Shown: positions 16,842 to 24,974, counted from the first letter of the stretch. The stretch is DNA of 44,386 nt from an uncultured Clostridium sp. (GCA_900539185.1 UQBG01000019.1:1-44386), one strand, 5' to 3'. The notes: generated from the letters alone by a model not told the origin. Program-made: numbers and translations.

Positions 16842-17515
16842 TGCAAAAGGGTGTCTGGGTAGAGCATGTATATAAGGCCTTTGGACGGGAACATGTCCTG
16901 AAGGATGTAAATATGAAGATCGAACCGGGAGAAATCTTCGGGGTGGTAGGGAATAACGGAAGCGGAAAAACGGTTTTAATGAAGTGTATCTGTGGATTTT
17001 TACAACCGGATCAGGGACGGATCTATGTGGATGGGCAGCAGGTCTCGAAGGACTGTGATTTCCCGGATGCATTGGGTGTGATTATAGAGACTCCGGGATT
17101 TATTCCGGATATAACCGGTTATCAGAATCTAAAGCTTCTGGCAGCACTGAAGGGGAAGATTGGAAAGAAGGATATTCTCGCCACGCTGGAACGGGTGGGA
17201 CTGGATCCGGGCATGAAGAAGCCGGTTGCAAAGTATTCGCTCGGAATGCGGCAGCGGCTGGGAATTGCACAGGCGATAATGGAGGATCCGGCAGTCCTGA
17301 TTCTGGATGAACCTTTTAACGGACTTGACCGAAAAGGTGTGGAGCAGATGCGGGAGCTTCTGATGAACCTGAGGCAGCAGGGGAAGGCTATCCTTCTGGC
17401 CAGTCATAATGCACAGGATATACAGGTATTATGTGATCAGGTACATGACATGGAGGATATATGGGAACCGTTTAGTGAAGAAAGACTGGCACGAAAAGAG
17501 GTAGTACAGAAATGA
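16841..17515 (+). CDS. ABC transporter ATP-binding protein
   Basis: 224 residues from ATG 16841, fixed by AAGGAGG (16824-16830) 10 bases upstream; the open frame extends to 16727 but that part lies within the permease gene. Walker A is GNNGSGKT (37-44). YSLGMRQRLGIAQA is the signature region, LILDEPFNGLD is Walker B with catalytic Glu, and LLASHN is the H-loop. The C-terminus is short, typical of ABC-2 exporters. It overlaps the next gene by 4 bases. It powers the two permeases encoded just upstream. Confidence 0.93.
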   Translation: MQKGVWVEHVYKAFGREHVLKDVNMKIEPGEIFGVVGNNGSGKTVLMKCICGFLQPDQGRIYVDGQQVSKDCDFPDALGVIIETPGFIPDITGYQNLKLLAALKGKIGKKDILATLERVGLDPGMKKPVAKYSLGMRQRLGIAQAIMEDPAVLILDEPFNGLDRKGVEQMRELLMNLRQQGKAILLASHNAQDIQVLCDQVHDMEDIWEPFSEERLARKEVVQK

Positions 17516-18981
17516 AAGAGATGAAAGCAGGAAAAAAACGAATCGCAGGACTGATCGCAGCATGTCTGGTCGTGTCTCTTGTGGTCTGGCCGATGCAGGT
17601 GGCAGTGCAGGCAAAGGATACGATAACGGCAGAGGACGGAAAGAAGGAGGATTCATCGGCACAGCTTCTGATTGATAATGAAAACTGCTATGACGGGATG
17701 GATAAAACATATGCGGATGGCTATATGCCCCGGGTGGAGAATCAGACGGCGTATCTGGTGGTTCCGATTGTCAGTACGGTACCGTTAAAGGATCAGAGTC
17801 TGCGGGTGTCACTGAGTCTGGGGAATGGTGAAAAGGATCCATTTGTAAATAAGAACTATGAGAAGACGGTAAGACTGCAGGAACATGTGGTGAATCAGCA
17901 GGCGGAACGGGTAAATAGCTACCGGATTGCATTTCCGTTGGAATTAAAGACTGAACGTTATAACGGCAGTTATCCGGTGGTATTGACGCTGAAAGCAACG
18001 GATGAGAGTGGAACGATGCTTCAACAGGAGCTTACGGTCTATGTAACGATCCGGGATGGGATGGATCCCAATGCAGAACCGACGACGGAAGCAACAACAG
18101 AGGCTCCGGTGGTATATGCACCGAAGCTGCTGGTGGAGTCCTGCAGTCTGTCAAAGGAATCGGCGGAGGCAGGGGATACAGTCACGGCTACGATGAAGCT
18201 GGTCAATGCCAGCCAGAGTGAAAGCATACAGAATCTTTCGGTAACAGTATCTGCGGAGGAAGAATATCTGACACTGATGAGTGCGACGGATACGATTTAT
18301 GTAGGAACGATTCCGGCCGGAGGCAGCAAAGAAATTGCCTATGATTATGAGGTTCAGGCGGCTGCACCGGCGGGACAGTATGATCTGACACTGGCTTTTG
18401 ATTATGCAGATAGCAGAGGAACGCCCTATACGGGTAGCGGAACCGGTAAAATCATGGTCACGCAGCCGTTGCATATGCAGTTTGATCCATTGGTGATCAG
18501 TGATACGGTACAGGTGGCAGATGTGATAGAAGTACAGCTACAGGCGATGAATCTGGGCAGGAGTACTGTTTATAACGTGCGGGCGGAATTATCGGCGGAT
18601 GGACTAAAACCGGAGGGAACCTTGTTTATCGGTGATATGGAGGCAGGAACAAAGCAGACGGGAACGGTTCGGGTGGACGTCAGCAGTCTGTCCGGTGTAC
18701 AAATGTATGGGAAAACATCGGGTACGATTACATTTTATTATGAAGATGAAAACGGAACCGAGTATCAGGAAACGGCAGAGTTTAGCACCACGATCCAATC
18801 GCCGTTTTCAGGTCAGGCAGAGGAGACCAAAGATGCACCGGGACAATGGTGGATCATAATGGCAGTGATCGGTGGAATCCTGATCATAGGAGGGTTGACC
18901 GTATTCTTGCGATTCCATAGAAGGAGGGAGACTGTTGATGAAGTGGTGGAAGACCCTGTGGCAGCAACGGAGAGAAAATGA
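17512..18981 (+). CDS. Exported, membrane-anchored CARDB/NEW3-like protein
   Basis: 489 residues: N-terminal signal/anchor helix (about 12-33, ending AVQA), an extracytoplasmic beta-rich body with a Thr/Glu/Pro linker (TTEATTEAPVVYAPK) and two Ig-like repeats typical of CARDB or COG1361 proteins (SKESAEAGDTVTATMKLVNAS; SDTVQVADVIEVQLQAMNLG). A C-terminal membrane helix (WWIIMAVIGGILIIGG) ends in a basic tail. In related operons such proteins act as outside adaptors for ABC exporters. Here it follows the ATPase gene with a 4-base overlap and overlaps the next gene by 44 bases. Confidence 0.82.
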   Translation: MKEMKAGKKRIAGLIAACLVVSLVVWPMQVAVQAKDTITAEDGKKEDSSAQLLIDNENCYDGMDKTYADGYMPRVENQTAYLVVPIVSTVPLKDQSLRVSLSLGNGEKDPFVNKNYEKTVRLQEHVVNQQAERVNSYRIAFPLELKTERYNGSYPVVLTLKATDESGTMLQQELTVYVTIRDGMDPNAEPTTEATTEAPVVYAPKLLVESCSLSKESAEAGDTVTATMKLVNASQSESIQNLSVTVSAEEEYLTLMSATDTIYVGTIPAGGSKEIAYDYEVQAAAPAGQYDLTLAFDYADSRGTPYTGSGTGKIMVTQPLHMQFDPLVISDTVQVADVIEVQLQAMNLGRSTVYNVRAELSADGLKPEGTLFIGDMEAGTKQTGTVRVDVSSLSGVQMYGKTSGTITFYYEDENGTEYQETAEFSTTIQSPFSGQAEETKDAPGQWWIIMAVIGGILIIGGLTVFLRFHRRRETVDEVVEDPVAATERK

Positions 18982-19729
18982 CAGAATCAAGCTTCAGATA
19001 TGGTTTCTGCTGGGTGCGGGTATTGCCCTGATCATAGGCGGTATGCAGGGAATACAGCTATATCGCTGGCTGCATCAACCACTGGAGTATCAGATGTCTG
19101 CACAGGAACCACCCGTTCAGATGCGGGGGGCGTATCAGAAGATACAGGAACTGGATGTAGTGGAAGCAGCAACCTGGCAGCAGGCGGGAACAATCCAGAT
19201 CACCTGTAGTCAGGGAATCAGCAGTCTGCCATGTATTCAGGTATCCGAGGACTATTTAAGATGTGCATATGGACTGGAGAATTCCTCTGCTATGAGATAT
19301 CTGTACCTGAATACGGCTGCTTATGAACAACTGCTTCAGGCAACCGGCCGCAGCAGACAGGACTCCCGGCAGGAGACACAGTGGCTGGTGGGATATAGCT
19401 GTCAGGATATGGGGCAGGAGCAGGGAATGGCACGCGTCGTTTTGGTAGAGGATCTGTTTGAAGAAGAGAATCCTTGTGTTTATCTGGCAGGAGATCCGGT
19501 GCAACTGGAAAATATGGCAACGGTACTCCGGGTACGGGTGAAACAGAGGGATCTGACCGGATCACAGCGAAAGGAGCTGGAGGAGACGGGATTTTATCTG
19601 ATGAATGAAGAGCAGGAGGAGCTGGTTCAGGTGAATGGTAATTCTAGATTAATGTCGATCCGATATATACTGTTGCTGGCACTCGTTTGTTTTCTGGCGT
19701 ATGGAAGCCTAAAAAGATACGGAAGATAA
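18938..19729 (+). CDS. Two-pass membrane protein with a large outside domain, unknown
   Basis: 263 residues from ATG 18938, which is 10 bases after AAGGAGG (18921-18927); an in-frame TTG 18935 is possible. There is a helix at about 22-40, about 190 outside residues, then a C-terminal helix (YILLLALVCFLAYGSL). The outside part (VVEAATWQQAG, IQVSEDYLRCAYGLENSS, LYLNTAAYEQLL) is reminiscent of the MacB/FtsX core domain, but the extra helices of an FtsX permease are absent. It is the last gene of the operon. A coupling or scaffold role with the CARDB-like protein is inferred. Confidence 0.7.
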   Translation: MKWWKTLWQQRRENDRIKLQIWFLLGAGIALIIGGMQGIQLYRWLHQPLEYQMSAQEPPVQMRGAYQKIQELDVVEAATWQQAGTIQITCSQGISSLPCIQVSEDYLRCAYGLENSSAMRYLYLNTAAYEQLLQATGRSRQDSRQETQWLVGYSCQDMGQEQGMARVVLVEDLFEEENPCVYLAGDPVQLENMATVLRVRVKQRDLTGSQRKELEETGFYLMNEEQEELVQVNGNSRLMSIRYILLLALVCFLAYGSLKRYGR

Positions 19730-19744
19730 AAAAAGATATACATA

Positions 19745-19773
19745 TTGACAAATAATTGAGAGGGAGATATAGT
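19745..19773 (+). promoter_or_regulatory. Near-consensus promoter for the orphan gene at 19868
   Basis: A perfect TTGACA (19745-19750), a 17-base spacer and TATAGT (19768-19773), starting 15 bases after the preceding operon ends. Confidence 0.75.
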
Positions 19774-19818
19774 GTAATTTAGAAAAGCACTGGTAGCCTT
19801 ACTTAATAATTATATAAA

Positions 19819-19854
19819 ATGGCTATGTGAAGAGACGGCATATAGTCATTTTTT
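19819..19854 (+). terminator. Leader hairpin with T-run, possible attenuator
   Basis: ATGGCTATGTG (19819-19829) pairs with CATATAGTCAT (19839-19849), 11 bp with two wobbles, followed by six T (19849-19854) only 13 bases before the start codon. TAGCC (19794-19798) could instead pair with GGCTA (19821-19825), an alternative fold that would break the terminator. The switching idea is inference. Confidence 0.6.
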
Positions 19855-19867
19855 ATTGGAGAGATAT

Positions 19868-20389
19868 ATGAACAAAAGCGTTAATATTATAACAGATTTG
19901 GATGGTACCGCTATAGTACTCATTAATGATATACGTTTTAAGTCGAGAAGGCGAATAGACTGGAATGAAATAGAACAGTATTTAAAGGAATATATTGGAG
20001 AACATTTTGAAATATCTGAAACCTCGGAAAAGGTGTATATTGGCTCCGATTTTCCGGATGAATTTAGTCATTCAAATGATACAAAAGGGCTAAAAGGTGC
20101 AAATATGAAAGCAAAGGCAAATATTACATCTGTCATTGGTGAGCTTATACAGATTGCTACAGAAAAAGCAGAATATCCAGATTATAATAATAAACATGGT
20201 GTTAAAGCACAATTTGGCTGGTATCGTTATAATACCAGATTTGGAATACCTGTTTATGATGAAAACGGAAGTTTAGAACGTTATAATATTTTTTCAACAC
20301 GGATGCTGGTAAGATGTGATGCAGATGGAAGACTTTATCTTTATGATTTAGTGAGAATAAAAAAAGAAACGAGCAAGCCGCATGAGTAA
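19868..20389 (+). CDS. Orphan gene, phage/ICE polyvalent-protein domain (PBECR-like nuclease?)
   Basis: 173 residues. ATG 19868 has GGAGAG (19858-19863) close upstream; a TTG at 19856 would lie before that site. Motifs such as VYIGSDFPDEFSHS, KAKANITSVIGELIQIA, FGWYRYNTRFGIPVYDENG and YLYDLVRIKKETSKP resemble a domain found at the ends of large phage and conjugative-element polyvalent proteins, grouped by some with BECR-fold RNases (PBECR). I recall this from family patterns and cannot confirm it. Here it is free-standing. It is strikingly AT-rich: 20 and 18 G+C in two 60-base lines, against about half in the flanking operon. That and its isolation suggest transfer. Confidence 0.7.
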   Translation: MNKSVNIITDLDGTAIVLINDIRFKSRRRIDWNEIEQYLKEYIGEHFEISETSEKVYIGSDFPDEFSHSNDTKGLKGANMKAKANITSVIGELIQIATEKAEYPDYNNKHGVKAQFGWYRYNTRFGIPVYDENGSLERYNIFSTRMLVRCDADGRLYLYDLVRIKKETSKPHE

Positions 20390-20501
20390 TAACTGTACGG
20401 TGGTAAACTTCGTTTCTTTCTAAATCCTATCATAAAAAAAATTGCATTATATGTCAAGAAAAACATACACCATCAAATGTCACCCATATACACAAAACAG
20501 G

Positions 20502-20530
20502 TTGACAATCAAACGAAACACTGCTATGAT
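20502..20530 (+). promoter_or_regulatory. Promoter of birA
   Basis: TTGACA (20502-20507), a 17-base spacer and TATGAT (20525-20530), 47 bases before the chosen birA start. The rest of the gap 20390-20501 is AT-rich and shows nothing else. I looked for a BirA-type long dyad here and did not find a clear one. Confidence 0.75.
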
Positions 20531-20577
20531 AAGGCTCGTATAAATGCGTATATATGTATATTTGTGAGGCCAAACAA

Positions 20578-21576
20578 ATGAATGTAAAACAACAAGTGTT
20601 AGAATTATTGGAACAGAAGAAGGGTGATTATATATCCGGAAGTGAACTGGCGGGTATTGCCGGTGTCAGTCGGAATGCAGTATGGAAGGCGATTAAGTCC
20701 TTACAGGAAGAAGGATATATGATCCGGGCGATTACGAATAAGGGATACTGTCTGCAGCAGGAGAATGATATTTTATCGGTTCAGAGCATTTCAAAGTATC
20801 TGCTGCCGGAACTGAAGTGTCTGCGGCTGGAGGTTCATAAGACGATTGATTCCACGAATCTCAGGGCAAAAGAATATGCGGCGAAGGGTGAACCGGAAGG
20901 CCTGATCGTGATAGCGGAAGCACAGACTGCAGGGCGTGGCAGAATGGGAAGAAGCTTTTATTCACCTCCGGTAAGTGGTGTATATATCAGTTTCCTGTTC
21001 CGACCAAAGTTTACCGCTCAGGAATCGCTATTCCTGACAACGGCAGCAGCTGTAGCAGCGGCAGAAACAATCGAGGAGACATCCGGACAGCGTGCGGAGA
21101 TCAAATGGGTAAATGACGTATTCTGTCGCGGTAAAAAGGTATGTGGAATCTTAACAGAGGCATCCGTAAATGTGGAAACGAATATGTTAGAATATGCGGT
21201 TACCGGAATAGGGTTCAATGTCAGAGAACCGGAGGGCGGATTCCCGGAAGAAATCCGGGAGGTTGCAGGGCCGATCTTTTTACATGAGGAGGACTATGGT
21301 CTGGCAGAAAATGAAAGTGAAGCCAGAAGCCGGATCGCAGCCGGGATGATCAATCATTTCTGGAAGTATTACGAACATTTGACGGAACGTACCTTTATGA
21401 CCGAGTATCGGAATCGTTCGTTTTTGTTGGGGAGAGAGATCTATACCTTATCAGATCCACCGATCTATGGTCGGGCGGTCGACGTAGATGAAGACGGGCA
21501 TTTGATACTGGAGACAAAGGATGGTAAGCAACATGTATTGTCTTCCGGAGAGGTAAGTGTACGTCCGTTAGAATAG
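20578..21576 (+). CDS. birA: Biotin--protein ligase / biotin operon repressor BirA
   Basis: 332 residues from ATG 20578 (TGAGG 20565-20569, 8 bases upstream); an in-frame ATG at 20554 has no ribosome site. The N-terminal winged helix (ISGSELAGIAGVSRNAVWKAI) marks the bifunctional class II type, followed by the ligase domain with GRGRMGR (119-125), KWVNDVF and the C-terminal SH3-like cap. It activates biotin to biotinyl-AMP, transfers it to carboxylase/BCCP lysines, and as biotinyl-AMP complex represses biotin genes. bioY follows after 45 bases. Confidence 0.95.
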   Translation: MNVKQQVLELLEQKKGDYISGSELAGIAGVSRNAVWKAIKSLQEEGYMIRAITNKGYCLQQENDILSVQSISKYLLPELKCLRLEVHKTIDSTNLRAKEYAAKGEPEGLIVIAEAQTAGRGRMGRSFYSPPVSGVYISFLFRPKFTAQESLFLTTAAAVAAAETIEETSGQRAEIKWVNDVFCRGKKVCGILTEASVNVETNMLEYAVTGIGFNVREPEGGFPEEIREVAGPIFLHEEDYGLAENESEARSRIAAGMINHFWKYYEHLTERTFMTEYRNRSFLLGREIYTLSDPPIYGRAVDVDEDGHLILETKDGKQHVLSSGEVSVRPLE

Positions 21577-21621
21577 TGGCTAACACAAAGAAAACAAAAG
21601 AGCAGAAGGAGCAGTCATAAA

Positions 21622-22194
21622 ATGAGTGAAGAGAAGAAACAGGTATTTTCCGTAAAGGGAATCGTATTTATAGGAGTATTTGCAGCGGTAACCGCTGTGC
21701 TGGCACAGATTGCAATACCAACACCATGGGGAATCAGTTTTACCATGCAGACGCTGGCAGTTGCATTGGCAGGCTTTTGCCTGGGCAGATGGAAGGGAAC
21801 ATTATCTATCTTCGTGTATATTCTGTTGGGAATAATCGGAGTCCCGGTATTTACAGGGTTAAATGCGGGAATCGCCGCAATCACGGGACCAACCGGAGGG
21901 TATATCTGGGGATTCTTATTCCTTGGCTTTGCATGTGGAATGGTTGATGTTGTAAAGCACAAGTGGCTGGCGATTCTGTTCGGCCTTGTTGGTCTGGTAA
22001 TCTGTTATGTATGCGGAACCTTCCAGTTTGCATTGATTTCCGGTCGCAGTTTTATAGAGGCTATGATGTTGGCGGTTGTTCCGTACATCGTAAAGGATGT
22101 GGCTTCAATCGCAGTTGCTTACGGTTTGTCCATTCCGATTCGGCGTGCGATCAATCTGGAGGGAGCAGCAGTAAAGAAAAAGGCAGAAGAATAG
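21622..22194 (+). CDS. bioY: Biotin ECF transporter substrate-binding protein BioY
   Basis: 190 residues with six hydrophobic helices. Family motifs are ITGPTGGYIWGFLF, in the biotin-binding region, and the N-terminal AVTAVLAQIAIPTPWGISFTMQTLAVALAG. It binds biotin in the membrane and works with the ECF energising module (AT and T subunits), not encoded in this window. RBS AGAAGGAG precedes ATG 21622. It is probably in one unit with birA. Confidence 0.93.
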   Translation: MSEEKKQVFSVKGIVFIGVFAAVTAVLAQIAIPTPWGISFTMQTLAVALAGFCLGRWKGTLSIFVYILLGIIGVPVFTGLNAGIAAITGPTGGYIWGFLFLGFACGMVDVVKHKWLAILFGLVGLVICYVCGTFQFALISGRSFIEAMMLAVVPYIVKDVASIAVAYGLSIPIRRAINLEGAAVKKKAEE

Positions 22195-22263
22195 AGTTTC
22201 ACAGTCAAAAAAAGAATTATTTGTGAAATGTATAAAAGGATGAAAGGCGGATATACTATAACT

Positions 22264-22375
22264 AGTCGATGAGGAAATACCGATTCGACAAACAGCGTAA
22301 GCTCTTTTCGAATAGAAAAGACCTACGATCCTCCCCTTTATCCATGAGGTCCCGGTTTCCCCGCCGGGACCTTTT
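22264..22375 (+). ncRNA. Candidate structured RNA or riboswitch-like leader, class unknown
   Basis: A TATACT (22252-22257) with a weak -35 precedes it. GTCGA (22265-22269) pairs with TCGAC (22285-22289). The loop GAGGA (22271-22275) can pair with TCCTC (22329-22333) as a pseudoknot, a second hairpin is CTTTTC/GAAAAG (22304-22320), and it ends in an intrinsic terminator. The GATG...AAAC pattern loosely recalls the fluoride (crcB) riboswitch, but the loop is too long and the 3' conserved part is missing, so I do not assign it. The downstream gene is a small membrane protein with its own promoters. Confidence 0.45.
22348..22375 (+). terminator. Intrinsic terminator after the structured RNA candidate
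   Basis: GGTCCCGG (22348-22355) pairs with CCGGGACC (22364-22371) around an 8-base loop, followed by TTTT (22372-22375). It may also end birA-bioY transcripts. Confidence 0.75.
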
Positions 22376-22397
22376 CCAGTTTTGAAATTGCAGACGT

Positions 22398-22459
22398 TTG
22401 ACATGAAAATACTTCTGAAAGTACAATCGGTTGTGCGGGCAATCGGTCTGTGATATACT
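22398..22459 (+). promoter_or_regulatory. Two tandem promoters for the 22519 gene
   Basis: First: TTGACA (22398-22403), 18 bases, TACAAT (22422-22427). Second: TTGTGC (22431-22436), 17 bases, TATACT (22454-22459). Confidence 0.55.
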
Positions 22460-22518
22460 CAGGTTAGCTGATGATGCCTTCAGGCGAATGGAGAGGAAGG
22501 AATAGGGGAGAAACACAT

Positions 22519-22971
22519 ATGAAGCGAAATCCGGTACTGGTATATCTGTTTGAATGCACGAATATTCTTGGGTGCATTGTATTTCCATGTTTTTTATATT
22601 TTAATATCGGCGGATGGTTCTATCCGACGTCCGATATTTATACGATAGAGGAACTCATCGGGTGTATGGAGCATATGTTGACGGCATCGATTCTATTTGC
22701 GGTATTCATAGGAATCCCGTTACTGTTGTTATTGGTTGACTGTTTTGTAATCATGCGGGGGGTCAAGGGATTTCAGGTGTCGGCAATTTCCGTGTTATCG
22801 GCACCGGCTTCTTATCCGATTATCCGAACAGAGATTTTGAAAGAGGATAAAAAGAAGAGAACCTTTCATGTGATAGCAGGCGGCATTATATTTGCCAGTA
22901 ACTGTTTGGTCATATCCGCATATGTGCAGTATATGATCCGGATCGGGATATTGATGTATGGCATGCGGTAG
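22519..22971 (+). CDS. Three-helix membrane protein, unknown
   Basis: 150 residues from ATG 22519 (AGGGGAG 22504-22510, 8 bases upstream); the frame is open further left to 22471 but without a ribosome site. Hydrophobic helices lie near residues 8-30, 55-78 and 118-141, with a basic cytoplasmic stretch (ILKEDKKKRTFH) before the last. No family recognised. It may be controlled by the upstream RNA if transcripts read through, but its own promoters argue for independent expression. Confidence 0.65.
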   Translation: MKRNPVLVYLFECTNILGCIVFPCFLYFNIGGWFYPTSDIYTIEELIGCMEHMLTASILFAVFIGIPLLLLLVDCFVIMRGVKGFQVSAISVLSAPASYPIIRTEILKEDKKKRTFHVIAGGIIFASNCLVISAYVQYMIRIGILMYGMR

Positions 22972-23039
22972 GGCTGAGATATGAGGAGATACCGGAAGGA
23001 TCCGACACCATGAAAAAAATATAAACTTTGGGAAATTGC

Positions 23040-23068
23040 TTGATTTTTTTTATGAGAATGAGGATAAT
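23040..23068 (+). promoter_or_regulatory. Promoter of the patatin-like gene
   Basis: TTGATT (23040-23045), a 17-base spacer and GATAAT (23063-23068), 45 bases before the chosen start. Confidence 0.5.
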
Positions 23069-23112
23069 GTAGGTTGAATCCGAGAGGTACATGTGATAAG
23101 GAAGTTGATAGA

Positions 23113-23967
23113 ATGAAGACAGGACTGGTGCTGGAGGGCGGAGCTCTCCGGGGATTATTTACAGCAGGGGCGATGGATTACCTGCAGGATAAGAATGCAA
23201 CATTTGATTATATAGCCGGTGTATCGGCCGGAGCCGGTAACATGATGAACTTTTTGTCTCATCAGAAGGGCAGAACGAAGACCATCATTAGTCCGGGACG
23301 CAAGGATAGCTATTATGGACTAAAGCAGTTGATTCGTACGGGAAGTTATCTGAATCTGGATAAGATGATATTTGAATTTTCATATAAGACATTTCCATAT
23401 GATTTTCAGGCACATAAGGAGAATCCGATCGAGCATGAGATCGTAGTAGTAAACTGTGAGACGGCAGAGGCGGAGTACATCAATGGAAAGGGAGACGACA
23501 AGCATACCCTGACAGCGGTAAAAGCGTCCTGTTCGGTACCGATTCTTTCGCTTCCGGTAGAATTGGATGGACATGATTATATGGACGGAAGTCTGGTGGA
23601 CTCGATCCCTTATAACCGGGCATTTGAAAAGGGCTGTGATAAAGTCGTAATCATTATGACGAAGACGGGCAATGAAACACCTACGGATTATAATAAGTAT
23701 AAGTTCTTTATAAATGCGGCGTATGGCAAACGATACCCGGCATTTGCAAAAGCACTGTTAGAGCGGGCAGATGTATATCAGAAGCAGAAGGACGAGATGG
23801 AACGCTTATCGGATGAAGGCAAGATCTTTATTATCCGGCCGAAGATGCCATGTATCAGCAAGTTTGAAAGCAGAGAGTCAAAGCGGGAAGAATTTTATCA
23901 GCATGGGTATGACCGGATGAAGGAAGAATATGCGGATCTGTGTGCTTTTATGAAAGGGGATGCCTGA
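23113..23967 (+). CDS. Patatin-like phospholipase / acyl hydrolase
   Basis: 284 residues from ATG 23113 (AAGGAAG 23098-23104, 8 bases upstream); the frame is open to a TTG at 23074 without support. The patatin catalytic set is complete: oxyanion loop GGALRG (9-14), nucleophile Ser38 in GVSAG and dyad Asp158-Gly159 (MDGSLVDSIP). There is no signal peptide, so it acts in the cytoplasm or at the inner membrane face. It resembles bacterial YjjU/RssA-type members of unknown substrate. Two small genes of unrelated type follow. Confidence 0.9.
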   Translation: MKTGLVLEGGALRGLFTAGAMDYLQDKNATFDYIAGVSAGAGNMMNFLSHQKGRTKTIISPGRKDSYYGLKQLIRTGSYLNLDKMIFEFSYKTFPYDFQAHKENPIEHEIVVVNCETAEAEYINGKGDDKHTLTAVKASCSVPILSLPVELDGHDYMDGSLVDSIPYNRAFEKGCDKVVIIMTKTGNETPTDYNKYKFFINAAYGKRYPAFAKALLERADVYQKQKDEMERLSDEGKIFIIRPKMPCISKFESRESKREEFYQHGYDRMKEEYADLCAFMKGDA

Positions 23968-24006
23968 CATTGTCTGACCGGAAAGCAGGCAGAAGGAGGT
24001 AGCATC

Positions 24007-24342
24007 ATGCTGGAACGAACAGAATATATGCCGCTGGAATACTATAAGAAGCAGAAGTGGAGCGGAAGCTATCAGGGAATGCGCTTTTTATTCCGGAAGG
24101 TTGAAGAAATCCATACAGAACTCGTAGATGGTGAGGAAAAGGAAGAAAAAGAGGGCTTTCTGGAGGCTGTTGTCTGGAAGGAACCTTATTCCTACGAGGC
24201 AACGCCGGAGGAAGAAAAGACACGGAAACGATTTCCACTCAGTGAAGAAGGAAGAGAAGCTGCCATTGAATGGTTGGAAGAAACGTATGACAGTCATCAG
24301 GATGAGTGGAAGCGGGCAATGAAGTGGGACTGGGAACGGTAA
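24007..24342 (+). CDS. Small highly charged protein, unknown
   Basis: 111 residues after AGAAGGAGG. No helix for membranes and no known motif. It is rich in Glu, Lys and Trp (WKEPYSYEATPEEE, EWLEETYDSHQDEWKRAMKWDWER). The first 60 residues may form a small alpha-beta fold. It lies 39 bases after the patatin-like gene, so probably shares its transcript. It looks like a real gene from its ribosome site and codon pattern, but I cannot name it. Confidence 0.65.
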   Translation: MLERTEYMPLEYYKKQKWSGSYQGMRFLFRKVEEIHTELVDGEEKEEKEGFLEAVVWKEPYSYEATPEEEKTRKRFPLSEEGREAAIEWLEETYDSHQDEWKRAMKWDWER

Positions 24343-24348
24343 AAGTGG

Positions 24349-24377
24349 TTGAAATATGAGGTGAGGTTTGCTATACT
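24349..24377 (+). promoter_or_regulatory. Promoter of the SEC-C gene
   Basis: TTGAAA (24349-24354), a 17-base spacer and TATACT (24372-24377). Confidence 0.6.
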
Positions 24378-24453
24378 GGGAAAGTCGAAGTGAAAGAGAG
24401 CAAACGAATCATATATCTTTAATATGCAAAAAGAGAAAGTTGAGGACGAGGAA

Positions 24454-24960
24454 ATGAGTTTATTGAAGGAATGGCGTGATTACGCTTATGGCTTAGACGA
24501 CAGAACACCGGAAGGAAAGCAGTTCTGGTTGAATTATTTTAATGTAGAAAAGGGGATTTATCAGCAGCTTTTAAAGAACCCGGAAGAAGTAGTAGAGGGA
24601 ACGGTACAGGAACTGGCAGATAAGTATGAGACAACCTTACAGTTGATGGTTGGTTTTCTGGATGGTATTGATGAGAGCTTAAAGACTCCGAATAATATCG
24701 ATGAGATGGAAGCAGACACACAGGTATCTATTGATATCGATCCGGAGAAGCTATATATGAATATGGTGGGCTGCAATGCAGAATGGCTGTATACACTTGA
24801 GGAGTGGGACAATATCCTGACACCGGAACAGAAAAAGGCACTGTATCGTAAGGAAAAGACTTCCAAGACTGTAGTAAAGCCACCGAAGGTAGGACGAAAT
24901 GATCCATGTCCATGTGGTTCAGGCAAAAAGTTTAAGTTCTGCTGTGGAGCAAACAAATAA
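24454..24960 (+). CDS. SEC-C zinc-motif protein
   Basis: 168 residues from ATG 24454, preferred over an in-frame ATG at 24424, which has no ribosome site; GAGG at 24442-24445 is 8 bases upstream. An acidic helical N-terminal region (about 130 residues) is followed by the C-terminal SEC-C motif NDPCPCGSGKKFKFCCG, with Cys152, Cys154, Cys163 and Cys164 as zinc ligands. The same motif ends SecA, where it contacts SecB and ribosomes; in small proteins like this the role is unclear (ribosome or protein-quality contacts are guesses). It is monocistronic by its promoter and terminator. Confidence 0.85.
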   Translation: MSLLKEWRDYAYGLDDRTPEGKQFWLNYFNVEKGIYQQLLKNPEEVVEGTVQELADKYETTLQLMVGFLDGIDESLKTPNNIDEMEADTQVSIDIDPEKLYMNMVGCNAEWLYTLEEWDNILTPEQKKALYRKEKTSKTVVKPPKVGRNDPCPCGSGKKFKFCCGANK

Positions 24961-24974
24961 TTCGGAAGTAAGCT

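Noticed and set aside
20390..20577. BirA operator dyad upstream of birA or bioY
   Set aside because: No long dyad with the usual spacing; only single TTGACA-type boxes found.
22197..22228. TTTCACA...TGTGAAA inverted repeat after bioY
   Set aside because: 7-bp arms with an 18-base loop and no T-run; too weak for a terminator and no regulator to link it to.
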